In this document: piece after piece, positions 1 to 9,643 of the stretch
Position numbering within the stretch: position 1 is the first letter of the stretch
Layout: each line of letters begins with the position of its first letter
Assembly: GCF_027579695.1 (NCBI RefSeq)
Contig: NC_083579.1
Span: forward strand, 72,401,371 to 72,465,370
DNA from: Neoarius graeffei
Lineage: Eukaryota; Chordata; Actinopteri; Siluriformes; Ariidae
Direction of reading: 5' to 3'
Length of the DNA stretch: 64,000 nucleotides
Made by a program: the position numbers and the translations under genes
Notes under the pieces: generated by a model
What the model was told of the DNA's origin: nothing
What the model saw: only the letters and a program-made list of their open reading frames with translations
Database searches by the model: none

Positions 1-401
1 TGTTCCCATCACCACTCAGTTTCATCTTCGTTTCAAATTCTGCTTCCAGGTTTGGATAAGTATTTAAAATGTATCCCATGAGTGTAAATCCTGTGTCCTG
101 GCTGTGTTTGTACCACAGAATGCGGTCATAGTTCTTTACACTGTGTGAACATTTGATCTCAGCAACCTCATTCTGTTTTTTTATGAGATCAGGAGGATTC
201 TGGATGACAGAACAAACACCAGAACCTGTGGAGAGAAAAAGAGAGCAATCCAGTTGTATGAAATGAATATATTAAAATATTATATTAAATTATATTGTTA
301 TTTCATATTAAACAATATTATATTAAAGTATGATATTTTACATGATATTTACCTGGGAGGTACAATAGTGTGGCAGTAAAAGTGATGAGAACAGTATACA
401 T
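1..401 (-). CDS. T-cell receptor alpha/delta V segment, subfamily B (V1, cut by window edge)
   Basis: Leader exon 353-401 encodes MYTVLITFTATLLYLPG and ends at a GT donor. The V exon starts at 225 after a CAG acceptor and runs off the left edge of the window, so the CDR3 end and RSS are not visible. The visible part is open and holds the first conserved cysteine (IKCSHS), the FR2 tryptophan (ILWYKH) and the start of the FR3 strand (KMKLSGDG). The domain would form the antigen-contacting part of an alpha or delta chain. The same block recurs around 6788-7255. Assignment to alpha versus delta cannot be made without J or D segments. Confidence 0.85.
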
Positions 402-684
402 GTTGAGTCTGTCTGCTGTGGGAGTGGAAGCGTGTCATCCAATCCATTCTCTTCTTCTTGACTCGGGCATGACGCTCCACTCCGTTATCTATTTCTTACA
501 TTACCATTTCTAATGAAACGGCTCCCTCTAGCAGATGCTTTAAACTTTAGTGTTTGAGAACTTAGTGATTCAGACTTACAAACAAAGAGTCTAGATTCTA
601 GAAATGTAAATGTTCATGACTCCTGAAAAGAGTGATTTCTGTGTCATTGTGCCCCATTAAGGCGTCTCCATTTCATTCTCCATT

Positions 685-896
685 GGGTGGCACTGTCATC
701 TCACAGCAAGAAGGTTCTGGGTTCGAGACCAGTGGTTGACAGGGGCCTTTCTCTGTGGAGTTTGTATGTTCTCACCGTGTCTGTCTGGGTTTCCTCCGGG
801 TCCTCCGGTTTCCCCCACAGTCCAAAGACATGCAGGTTAGGTTAACTGGTGACTCTAAATTGACCGTAGGTGTGAATGTGAGTGTGAATTCACACC
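685..896 (+). repeat. tRNA-derived SINE, old copy, split by a Tc1 element
   Basis: This matches the SINE consensus seen at 2212-2583: a B-box-like GGTTCGAG, the body with CAAAGACATGCAGGTTAGG, and a GTGAATTCACACC arm. The 3' part is absent because a Tc1 element follows directly. The paralogous copy at 9644-10818 still has the 3' half on the far side of its Tc1, so the Tc1 insertion predates the block duplication. Confidence 0.75.
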
Positions 897-898
897 TA

Positions 899-1717
899 CA
901 GTGGTGCTTGATAGTTTGTGAACCCTTTAGAATTTTTTATATTTCTGCATAGATATGACCTTAAATATCATCAGATTTTTACACAAGTCCTAAAAATAGA
1001 TAAAGAGAACCCAGTTAAACAAATGAGACAAAAATATTCTCCTGATGGTGGACTCATGAACATTAGCATTAACCAATGTGAGAGAGGCCTTCAGTTGCTT
1101 AGAAGTTAACCTGGGGTCCTTTGTGACCTCGCCGACTGTTACATGCTTTGCTCTTGGAGTGATCTTTGTTGGTTGACCACTCCTGGGGAGGGTAACAATG
1201 GTCTTGAATTTCCTCCATTTGTACACAATATGTCTGACTGTGGATTGGTGGAGTCCAAACTCTTTAGAGATGGTTTTGTAACCTTTTCCAGCCTGATGAG
1301 CATCAACAACGCTTTTTCTGAGGTCCTCAGAAATCTCCTTTGTTCGTGCCATGATACACTTCCACAAACATGTGTTGTGAAGATCAGACTTTGATAGATC
1401 CCTGTTCTTTAAATAAAACAGGGTGCCCACTCACACCTGATTGTCATCCCATTGATTGAAAACACCTGACTCTAATTCCACCTTCAAATTAACTGCTAAT
1501 CCTAGAGGTTCACATACTTTTGCCACTCACAAATATGTGATATTGGATCATTTTCCTCAATAAATAAATGACCAAGTATAATATTTTTGTCTCATTTGTT
1601 TAACTGGGTTCTCTTTATCTACAGTACTTTTAGGACTTGTGTGAAAATCTGATGATGTTTTGGGTCATATTTATGCAGAAATATTCTAAAGGGTTCACAA
1701 ACTTTCAAGCACCACTG
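899..1717 (-). mobile_element. Tc1-like transposon, internally deleted copy (family 1)
   Basis: The ends are CAGTGGTGCTTG and its inverse, flanked by TA at 897-898 and 1718-1719. Inverted terminal repeats are about 150 bp or more. On the minus strand it encodes only the N-terminal helix-turn-helix half of a Tc1 transposase, starting MARTKEISEDLRKSVV. The DDE catalytic half is missing, so the copy is non-autonomous. The complete relative is at 34607-36217, and a near-identical deletion derivative is at 9865-10671. Confidence 0.88.
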
Positions 1718-1719
1718 TA

Positions 1720-1738
1720 TGATGAGAACAGTACAAAT
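1720..1738 (-). pseudogene. Scrap of a subfamily B V leader exon abutting the Tc1 end
   Basis: The 19 bases after the Tc1 terminus match the 5' part of the leader exon at 11781-11829, followed by the same upstream flank (TTGATGCTCTGGGTTGCG). The rest of the leader, the intron and the V exon are gone. The start codon reads ATT instead of ATG. In the duplicate block an entire V pseudogene and the intact V5 gene lie between the Tc1 and this point, so this is the remnant of a deletion. Confidence 0.75.
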
Positions 1739-2200
1739 GTTGATGCTCTGGGTTGCGTGTGTAATCTAAATTAAAATAAAAGAGAGTAGAAGCATGTCAT
1801 CCATCCTCTACTTCCTGTATAGGGTGTGCCAGTACTCTTATCTATTTGATACATTGCCATTTCTAATGAAAGTGTGTCCTCTAGTGGATTGCATGACGGA
1901 GAGTAAAAGTAGAATAAGTGAAATCTATAATAATTTTGACAGCTGGCCTTTACTGATACTTCCTGAAAAAAAAGGAGAAAAAAAAAGAAAAGCAAAATTA
2001 AACCAGAAATATTGTTTTTGCAATAACACTGAGGTATGTGTTCATGGGCTATGAGTGATGGTTGATAAATAACACGACTGTAAATAGATAGTATAGTATA
2101 TAGTGTTATTTTAATGTTACTCGTGTGAATAAGATTTTTATCAAATGTAATATTCTGAGCAGATTAAATAACAGGAGAAATTATTTATTAATCATTTTTA
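1739..2200. other. V upstream flank, duplicated at 11830-12290
   Basis: There is no gene here. The stretch is nearly identical to 11830-12290, the region upstream of V5. It contains ACTTCCTG (an ETS-type site on the minus strand) near 1808, a position shared by other B-type V genes. Confidence 0.6.
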
Positions 2201-2211
2201 TATCAGAATTC

Positions 2212-2583
2212 GGGCGGCACGGTGGTGTAGTGGTTAGCGCTGTCGCCTCACAGCAAGAAGGTCCTGGGTTCGAGCCCCGGGGCCGGCGAGGGCCTTTCTG
2301 TGTGGAGTTTGCATGTTCTCCCCGTGTCTGCGTGGGTTTCCTCCGGGTGCTCCGGTTTCCCCCACAGTCCAAAGACATGCAGGTTAGGTTAACTGGTGAC
2401 TCTAAATTGACCGTAGGTGTGAGTGTGAATGGTTGTCTGTGTCTATGTGTCAGCCCTGTGATGACCTGGCGACTTGTCCAGGGTGTACCCCGCCTTTCGC
2501 CCGTAGTCAGCTGGGATAGGCTCCAGCTTGCCTGCGACCCTGTAGAAGGATAAAGCGGCTTGAGATAATGAGATGAGATGAGA
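2212..2583 (+). mobile_element. tRNA-derived SINE, full-length young copy
   Basis: The head has pol III box-like motifs (TGGTGTAGTGGTTAGCGCTG and GGGTTCGAGCCCC), followed by the conserved body and a TGAGA-rich tail. It is flanked by the duplication TATCAGAATTC at 2201-2211 and 2584-2594. The duplicate block has the empty site at about 12292-12302, so this copy inserted after the block duplication. Confidence 0.9.
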
Positions 2584-2876
2584 TATCAGAATTCACATGG
2601 CATATGTTAACAATTTTTACTTTATCCAAAGTTTGTTTCTATGACAGAATCAGATTTAATCAATCAAAACATATCTTCCACATAAATTTATGAAGTTTTA
2701 TTCTGAGCTTTTGGACCTACGGTCCATCATCAGGGACAGAACGGAATGTGTATTTACAAATGTCAATGAAATAGTTTAGCTGAAAATAACAACAACAACA
2801 ACAACTAAACTATTGTGTGCATTATGATGGGTCGTGAGCTTGTAAAATAAAGTAATTTACAAGAAACATTGAATAG

Positions 2877-3253
2877 AGGCAGCATGGTGGTGTAGTGGTT
2901 AGTGCTGTCGCTTCACAGCAAGAAGGTCTGGGTTCGAGCCCCGTGGCCGGCGAGGGCCTTTCTGTGTGGAGTTTGCATGTTCTCCCCGTGTCCGCGTGGG
3001 TTTTCTCCGGGTGCTCCGGTTTCCCCCACAGTCCAAAGACATGCAGGTTAGGTTAACTGGTGACTCTAAATTGAGCGTAGGTGTGAATGTGAGTGTGAAT
3101 GGTTGTCTGTGTCTGTGTGTCAGCCCTGTGATGACCTGGCGACTTGTCCAGGGTGTACCCCGCCTTTCGCCCGTAGTCAGCTGGGATAGGCTCCAGCTTG
3201 CCTGCGACCCTGTAGAAGGATAAAGCGGCTAGAGATAATGAGATGAGATGAGA
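2877..3253 (+). mobile_element. tRNA-derived SINE, full-length copy without target duplication
   Basis: Same family as 2212-2583. Comparison with 12575-12675 shows no target duplication. About 90 bases present in the other block are missing at the insertion point, so the SINE replaced them or a deletion followed. Confidence 0.85.
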
Positions 3254-3429
3254 AAGTTCACATGCTAAAAATGTATAATCTTTTTCCTTTAAACCTGTTA
3301 TGACAAAAACATAACTGTATCATAAGCGTGTCATGAATGATGTCAAACGTTCACAAGTTATCATAAAAATGCATATGGAGTAATAAAACAGTATTGCTAG
3401 TCTTGATCATGATATGTGTCATAATAATA

Positions 3430-4793
3430 GAGCAGCGGCTACAATTATCGACACCTTAATCTTTTTTCCGTTGCAAAAGTAGAAAAGACTTTCAATATGT
3501 AAATTGTGCATGAATAATTACTCAAACTTCCACTGGAAAAAAAAAAGAGTTGATTGCCGATTACTTAGCGTATCAGATCACGTGACACCATTCCATAATT
3601 ATCGACACCTTTGTCCACAGTTATCGACACTGTTCCACAATTATCGACATCCAGATGATTATTTATAAAAAATAATTGGCACATGGTATTAAGTTAACAA
3701 AACATAGTTTTCATTTAAAATTTGTTTACATAGACTTATATTTAGTACAAAATATCTTTTATATAAATATATGGATGTTGGTGTTTACGTAAATGAGGAA
3801 GTAATTCTAATGTTTCTAAAGAAATGAACTGATAATGTTTAACCTGTGGCAGAAAATATTTTTGTTCCACTTTCTACCCACTTTCTAAGTCTTTTCGTAG
3901 ATCATGTTTTGTTAATCATTCGTTGTTGTTTGTATTAATTTCTAGTGTTGTAGTTTAACAATAAATATCAACAGGGAATCGACATTATAACCACATGGAA
4001 ACCCAGGTCAAAGGTCACATGTCATTCCTCGAACCAAAATATAAAATGTCTACTGATATTGTAATATAACCAACTGCAACATATATGTATATATATATTT
4101 TTTCTGAAAAAATAGAAAAATCTGAATATTTCAAGCATGTAATTTTTTTATATGCTCGGAATTTAATTCTGGTCTAATTCTATTTATTGCAATTGGATTC
4201 CAAATACTCTATAAACATTCCATTCTGTTATGAATCAGAAAAAAAAACATATTATAAATCACAACACTTTTATTTTTTTAAAGTACTTCATCTACTTCAA
4301 CAATGTTACACAAAGATCGATCCATAACAGTTGTAAATGTCCCTTAATTCCACAGGGTGGCGATAATGGTGGACAACGGTGAAAGTGATCACTATAATCG
4401 ACACCTCACGTGACTTCTCAAACGCGTGTTTAGATACAAAATGGCGGCTGTCAAATGAAAGAGTAAGAAATAAAGTAGGTTTCGTCAAGGAGATCATGAA
4501 ATATTGGTGAATTTGATCATTAAAAACATGTCCATGATCTTTCCACCATGCTTACCTGCGATGATAACGTCCGGGTTTTCCTCAAATTGCTGATCGTGCT
4601 AAAAAAATTCCATCTCAGGTAACGAGCTGCGTCATCAGATGAAAAGATCAAATGGTGAGGAGGGTCTTCCAGTTGATTAATTAACCAATAATAACTGTTG
4701 TAACTGAAATTCAGCTTTGTAAAATAGTTTTTTATTGGTAACTCTGAAAAGGCGTCGATAATTATGGACTGTCGATAATTGTAGCCGCCGCTC
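3430..4793. mobile_element. Non-autonomous DNA transposon with GAGCRGCGGCTACAATTATC termini
   Basis: The 25-bp terminal inverted repeats (GAGCAGCGGCTACAATTATCG at left, its inverse at right) are flanked by TA at 3428-3429 and 4794-4795. ATTATCGACAC is repeated several times just inside the left end. No transposase is recognisable. TA target sites suggest the Tc/mariner group, but the termini were not matched to a named family. A second copy at 12847-15802 carries a nested Tc1-like element. Confidence 0.7.
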
Positions 4794-4881
4794 TATATGT
4801 CATGACATTGTTATCTCAATGGCTTTTATGTTATTCAGCCCTCATTAGGTGTCTCTGTTTCTTCCTGACTGACACACTGTG

Positions 4882-4920
4882 TGTTTTTGTACAGCTCTGC
4901 CCTGTGGTTATAACACTGTG
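4882..4920 (-). other. V2 recombination signal sequence (23-RSS)
   Basis: Heptamer CACAGTG at 4914-4920, a 23-bp spacer, and nonamer ACAAAAACA at 4882-4890, directly after the V exon. Confidence 0.9.
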
Positions 4921-5417
4921 TTTACTCACAGCACAGAAATACACAGCGCTGTCATTATAATCCACATCCTTCACTGTGAAGAATCCTTCCTCAGGAACTG
5001 TTTTATTGACTGAAAATTTACTTTGGTTGAATGTTCCAAAGTCTGGCTCTTTATAGCTGGTAGTGAAGACGATGAGCTCCATGCTCTCTCCTCGATACTG
5101 ACGATACCAGGACATCTGATTATGAAATGCATCTTTGGTGTGTGAGCAGTTTATTGTGGCTGATTGGCCCAGTTTAGCCCAGTGTATACTGGGCTGAAAG
5201 ACATCATTCATCCCTGCAACTCCTGTAAATAAACAATACGTTTATTTCAAAAAAAGTTTCCGTTTCACAAATACGTATCAGGTGTTTATTGCCCTATTTT
5301 GATTGACAGACATGTGTAGCAGTTATATCATTACAGATCATCATTATTTTTCCCCAGATATTTTTAATTACCTTGAATCCAATAGAGTGACTGAAAAAAG
5401 ACTAAAATGCTGATCAT
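4921..5417 (-). CDS. T-cell receptor alpha/delta V segment, subfamily A (V2)
   Basis: Leader exon 5372-5417 encodes MISILVFFQSLYWIQ and ends at GTAATT. V exon 4921-5222 starts GVAGMNDVFQPSI after a CAG acceptor. Canonical residues are present: cysteine in INCSHTK, tryptophan in SWYRQYRGESMEL, and the closing DYNDSAVYFCAVS before the RSS. The YFCAV ending and WYRQ framework are typical of alpha/delta V domains. The gene looks functional. It is almost identical to V6 at 15930-16426, and a CRE-like decamer lies 78 bp upstream of the start. Confidence 0.92.
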
Positions 5418-5494
5418 TGTGGTTCTTGATAATGAGACTACAGACTGAACTAAGACTGTAGAAGATTATTCAGATTCTAGTCAGTGATGTATGA

Positions 5495-5504
5495 AGTGAC
5501 ATCA
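5495..5504 (-). promoter_or_regulatory. CRE-like decamer in subfamily A V promoter
   Basis: AGTGACATCA (plus strand) fits the AGTGAYRTCA decamer known from mammalian TCR V-beta promoters. It lies 78 bp upstream of the V2 start codon. V6 has CGTGACATCA at the equivalent place, and V12 keeps only a weak version. Function is inferred from motif and position. Confidence 0.45.
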
Positions 5505-5639
5505 TAACTCCACCCTCAGAAACGGTGTAAAAATACACCATTCATAGGCACTGCCATGTGAACCTTGAAATGTCATATTTTTGGAGGATAATTTTATGCC
5601 GGATGCCCTTCCTGCCGCAACACTCCCATTTATGGGCTT

Positions 5640-5856
5640 GGGAACCAAACATACACTCCTATGGTCAATTTAGAGACACCAATTAGCCTAACCTGCATGT
5701 CTTTGGACTGTGGGGGAAACCGGAGCACCCAGAGGAAACCCATGCAGACACGGGGAGAACATGCAAACTCCACACAGAAAGGCCCTCGTCGGCTGCTGGG
5801 CTTGAACCTAGAACCTTCTTGCTGTGAGGCGACAGTGCTAACCACTACACAACCCC
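5640..5856 (-). repeat. SINE copy, partial, minus strand
   Basis: Inverse of the SINE head and body, from the GGTCAATTTAGAG region to the tRNA-like head (GTGTAGTGGTTAGC on minus). The 3' tail is missing. Confidence 0.75.
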
Positions 5857-5871
5857 TTGTTCTGCTTTGAT

Positions 5872-6240
5872 TTAAAGGTGACATATTATACCCCTTTTCC
5901 TCACGTTAACACAGTTCACTGAGGTCTTAATGAAATGTCTGTGATATGTTTTGCTCAAAATACCACAAGGATAAAACCCCACAGCTCCCTTCTCACCCTG
6001 CCTAAACAGCTCTCTTCAAAATGGCTGATTTGCGTGCCTGTTCTTTTAAATAATAATGACCCCCTGTTCACTACACCCCACCTCTTCTGTCAGCCAATCA
6101 TGTAGCACTTTCCTCGTGAATATTCATTCATAATGGAATTCTCAAGCCATGAGTGGAGATACTCAGATGTGGGGGTGGAATAATTTGAATGAGCTCCACT
6201 TGTGACAGAGAAAGAAGAGGCAAACCTGAACAGCTTGTTG
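5872..6240. repeat. Unclassified AT-rich repeat beginning AAAGGTGACATATTATACCCC
   Basis: There is no gene. The opening resembles short interspersed non-coding repeats common in fish, but no second copy or clear inverted end was found in the window. Confidence 0.3.
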
Positions 6241-6245
6241 GAGCA

Positions 6246-6535
6246 CATCCATCCATCCATCCATAATGGAACCTATCCCAGATGACTATGGGTGAGAGGT
6301 GGGGTACACCCTGGACAAGTCACCAGATCATCACAGGGCTGACACATACAATAATTCACACTCTCGGTCAAGTTAGAGCCACCAATTAACCTAACCTGCA
6401 TGTCTTTAGACTGTGGGGGAAACTGGAGCACCTGGAGGAGACAGACAGGCCTGCGTCGACCACTGGGCTCAAACCCAGAACCTTCTTTCTGTGAGGCGAC
6501 AGTGCTAACCACTACACCACCATGCCACCTGTTGG
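6246..6535 (-). repeat. SINE copy, diverged, minus strand
   Basis: Starts with ATCC repeats followed by the inverse SINE tail, body and tRNA-like head. The counterpart at 18031-18310 has lost its 3' end at the junction with a LINE insertion. Confidence 0.75.
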
Positions 6536-6749
6536 AGCACCTTTTCTGAAAAAGAAATATGTAAATATAGTGATAAGGCACTATATTTACACTTTTAATA
6601 AAATGAAATACAAAACAAAATACTGCTAATATGATGTTAGAAATGAGTCATGTGAACACTTTGCATGTTTATGTGGTTTATTGGTACGAAACAAAATCCA
6701 GCCCACAGCTGCAGGTGTTCTGGTTTGGGGGTAACGTGGATCAGATGAA

Positions 6750-6787
6750 GGTTTTTGTCATTAAGTGAGCTGATCTACAGCACTGTG
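6750..6787 (-). other. V3 recombination signal sequence (22-bp spacer)
   Basis: Heptamer CACAGTG at 6781-6787, a 22-bp spacer, and nonamer ACAAAAACC at 6750-6758. Confidence 0.9.
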
Positions 6788-7255
6788 TAATAAGCTGCAC
6801 AGAAATACACAGCACTGTCGCTCACTGAAAGACTGTTTATGGTCAAAGAGCCATTGTTGTTCCCATCACCACTCAGTTTGATCTTCGTTTCAAATTCTGC
6901 CTCCGGGTTTGGAGAAGCAGCATAAAGGTACCCCATGAGTGTAAATCCTGTGTCCTGGCTGTGTTTGTACCACAGAATGCGGTCATAGTTCTTTACACTG
7001 TGTGAACATTCAATCTCAGCAACCTCGTCTTGTTTTTTTATGAGATCAGGAGGATTCTGGATGACAGAACAAACACCAGAACCTGTGGAGAGAAAAAGAG
7101 AGAAATCCAGTTGTATGAAATGAATATATTAAAATATTATATTAAATTATATTGTTAGTTCCTATTAAATATTATATTAAAATATGATATTTTACATGAT
7201 ATTTACCTGGGAGGCATAATAGTGTCGCAGTAAAAGTGATGAGAACAGTATACAT
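6788..7255 (-). CDS. T-cell receptor alpha/delta V segment, subfamily B (V3)
   Basis: Leader exon 7207-7255 encodes MYTVLITFTATLLCLPG. V exon 6788-7082 begins GSGVCSVIQNPPDLI and is open throughout. It has IECSHS (first Cys), RILWYKHSQ (Trp), SLTINSLSVSDSAVYFCAAY, and the RSS immediately after. Loop residues (SVKNYD in CDR1, YLYAAS in CDR2) differ from its neighbours, while the framework is nearly fixed. It is the paralogue of V1 in the second duplicated block. It looks functional. Confidence 0.9.
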
Positions 7256-7919
7256 GTTGAGTCTGTCTGCTGTGGGAGTGGAAGCGTGTCATCCAATCCA
7301 TTCTCTTCTTCTTGACTCGGGCATGACGCTGTACTCCGTTATCTATTTCTTACATTACCATTTCTAATGAAACGGCTCCCTCTAGTAGATGCTTTAAACT
7401 TTTGTGTTTGAGAACTTAGTGATTCAGACTTACAAACTAAGAGTCTAGAACAGGGGTCACCAAACTTTTTTCTCTGAGGGCCGCATTTTCTCTGAGGTTC
7501 CTGACTGTGATGGGGGGCCGGGGTCGGGTCAGCTATATAACATAGAATTGTATGACCCTGACAAATATGACCACCAGCAGGCCTCATTGTGTAGTAGAGA
7601 TTACTAGCCTGGCACAGCCATCCCCACTACTGTATCCCCACTACTATATCCCCACTACTGTATCCCCACTACTATATCCCCACTACTATATCCACACTTG
7701 ATTCCTGGCACATATTTGTTTATCTTTACTAGTGGTTTGCAAAAGTAGTAATCGAGTCTTCACACTGTTTTAATTTGAAATACCACAGATATTCCATTTA
7801 TTTATTTTCTAATAAAAATAACATCAAAGCTGTCAAGGTAAGAAACATCTGCCTAGTTGAGGTGATTGACACTGGCAAAGGTGAGTGGAAGATTATAAAT
7901 TGTAGGTAGGCCTGTTGAT

Positions 7920-7920
<1 letters not shown>

Positions 7921-7981
<61 letters not shown>
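7921..7981. repeat. AAT trinucleotide microsatellite
   Basis: About 20 tandem AAT units inside the hAT element. Confidence 0.95.
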
Positions 7982-7982
<1 letters not shown>

Positions 7983-8077
7983 TGTGTGCAGCACTTAATA
8001 AAGGTCAAATAAATAGGCCTATAAAATAAATACATAAAAAAACAATGAAATTATAATATGAGCAATAGATCAATAGA

Positions 8078-8653
8078 TCACAGCAGTTGTGCTGTGTCCT
8101 GCACGTCATTGCTCTCATCCATGGCCAAAGCAAAAAACTCGAATTCTGACGCTTTCTCATTCAACTGGTCATACACGTTGTCCCCCAAATCTTCGGTTCG
8201 CCTGGTCGTAGTAGGTGCGGAGAGACTCACCGCATTGAGCGCATCCTTCTTGTCGGGACACACCTCCTCGGCCACAGCAAGCATGCATACTTTAACAAAG
8301 TCCCCATCAGTAAACGGCTTTCCATGGGTAGCTAGTAGGTGAGCGACCTTATAGCTAGCTCGGACAGCAGCCTGGTTGATCTGGCTTTGGCGAAGGAATA
8401 CATTCTGTTGTGCAGCCAGTCCGCATTTCATCCTCCAAATCCTGTCTTCTCTTGTTTGCCCTCGCAAACTAGCATACTCTTTGTGGCGGGTTTCGTAGTG
8501 ACGACGCAGATTATATTCTTTGAAAACCGACACACTTTCTTTACATACAAGACAAACTGCACGGTCCTTACACTGAACGAAAAAATAATCGGTGGTCCAC
8601 TGTTCTTTAAAAACTCTGCACTCTCTGCCAGGTTTTCGCTTACCGCTAGCCAT
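8078..8653 (-). pseudogene. hAT transposase, N-terminal part only
   Basis: The 191-residue frame opens MASGKRKPGRECRVF. A BED-type zinc finger follows: Cys pair in CLVC near residue 35, His pair in HYETRH near residue 55. The frame then continues into a helical region and stops just as the RNase H-like fold begins (ALAMDESNDVQDTAQL, where MDES would carry the first catalytic Asp). Full hAT transposases of this Charlie-like type exceed 500 residues, so the catalytic core and dimerisation domain are missing. It cannot encode an active transposase but could bind termini. Confidence 0.8.
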
Positions 8654-8867
8654 TTTGCTAGCCTGGGCCCGCCCATCCTAAGCATGATGCAACACGAGGG
8701 CCTGTTGCGAGCTTAATCTGGCCAGGCAAGCTATCTACAGCTCTTCCAAGCTCCCGAAAAATCGGGAGCCAATCAACTTTGAGCATCTCCAACGGCCCTG
8801 GGTAGAGGCGTGTTCAAGGCACTGACGTAGTAGAACTGCGACCGGAAGCCATAGATTGTTTACAGAA

Positions 8868-9040
8868 TCTATGCCGGAAGTGCTTCATTCACCAGAAACA
8901 TTACGAACATGGAGCAAGTTCTCATTGAAAACGGAGCAAAGAGCAGCCCTGGAGGTATTTATTGAAAGGAAGGACGTTTTCGCCTTGCTCCCGACCGGCT
9001 GCGGTAAGAGTTTAATCTACCAGTTAGCCCCGTCGCGTCA
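8868..9040 (+). pseudogene. Captured fragment of a RecQ-like helicase gene
   Basis: An open frame carries LKTEQRAALEVFIERKDVF then LLPTGCGKSLIYQLAP. This matches the order of RecQ helicase motif 0 (conserved Gln) and motif I (Walker A, GKS). The similarity stops after LAP, where a GT follows as a splice donor would. That points to capture of genomic DNA containing an exon and intron edge rather than a processed copy. The remaining helicase motifs are absent, so it has no enzyme function. It lies inside the hAT, possibly within a smaller nested element. Identification rests on about 50 residues. Confidence 0.5.
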
Positions 9041-9643
9041 CATACGTCAGAGGAAAGAGTGATGTGATTGGTTTAAGCTTTGTCACAGCCTTTTCTGGCT
9101 TCGACCAGTAGAAAACTGAGGCATTTCAGGGAGGCGGGTCAACCACGCGCTTTGGGAAACGGTTGGGCTTAATATCTTTGCCAGACCAATAGCTCGGAGA
9201 GCTTTGAAGTCGTGTTACCCAGACTACCATTTTGCTGTCCTGAACACTGACAGTTCTCTGCGCATGCGCTGCCTGTCACTGCTTGATCGCGAGCATATGA
9301 CGAAAATTCGGAAAATATGAATAGTTCATTTTATAACTAAATATCAATTTTAATTGCTAAAATCAACAAAATACAAGATGCAGACATGTTATTTGCCAAA
9401 AAGCAATTTTAAAAAAATAGGCCATGACCACTTTTGGGGATTGCCTCATAGGGCCGGTTCAAGCGGTGGGGGGCAGAGGGGCTGGGGGGCCGGTCAATGG
9501 GGGGTGGCGGGCCAGAGTCGGCCCGCGGGCCGTAGTTTGATGACCCCTGGTCTAGAATCTAGAAATGTAAATGTTTATGACTCCTGAAAAGAGTGATTTT
9601 GTGTCATTGTGCCCCATTTAAGCGTCTCCATTTCATTCTCCAT

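Larger units (their letters stand above)
7451..9549 (-). mobile_element. hAT transposon with 8-bp target duplication
   Basis: The ends are CAGGGGTCACCAAAC and the imperfect inverse TTTGATGACCCCTG. The 8-bp duplication GTCTAGAA lies at 7443-7450 and 9550-9557, both hAT hallmarks. The empty site is visible in the other block at 589-596 (GTCTAGAT), so the insertion postdates the duplication. It holds a truncated BED-finger transposase, an AAT microsatellite and a helicase-like exon. At about 2.1 kb with a cut-short transposase it is non-autonomous. Confidence 0.85.

Noticed and set aside
2125-3223. Frames such as the one starting MEFACSPRVRVGFLRVL, found at many sites.
   Set aside because: They are chance translations of the SINE body, present on either strand wherever the SINE is.
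7853-8035. A minus-strand frame with a run of about 20 leucines.
   Set aside because: It is the translation of the AAT microsatellite.
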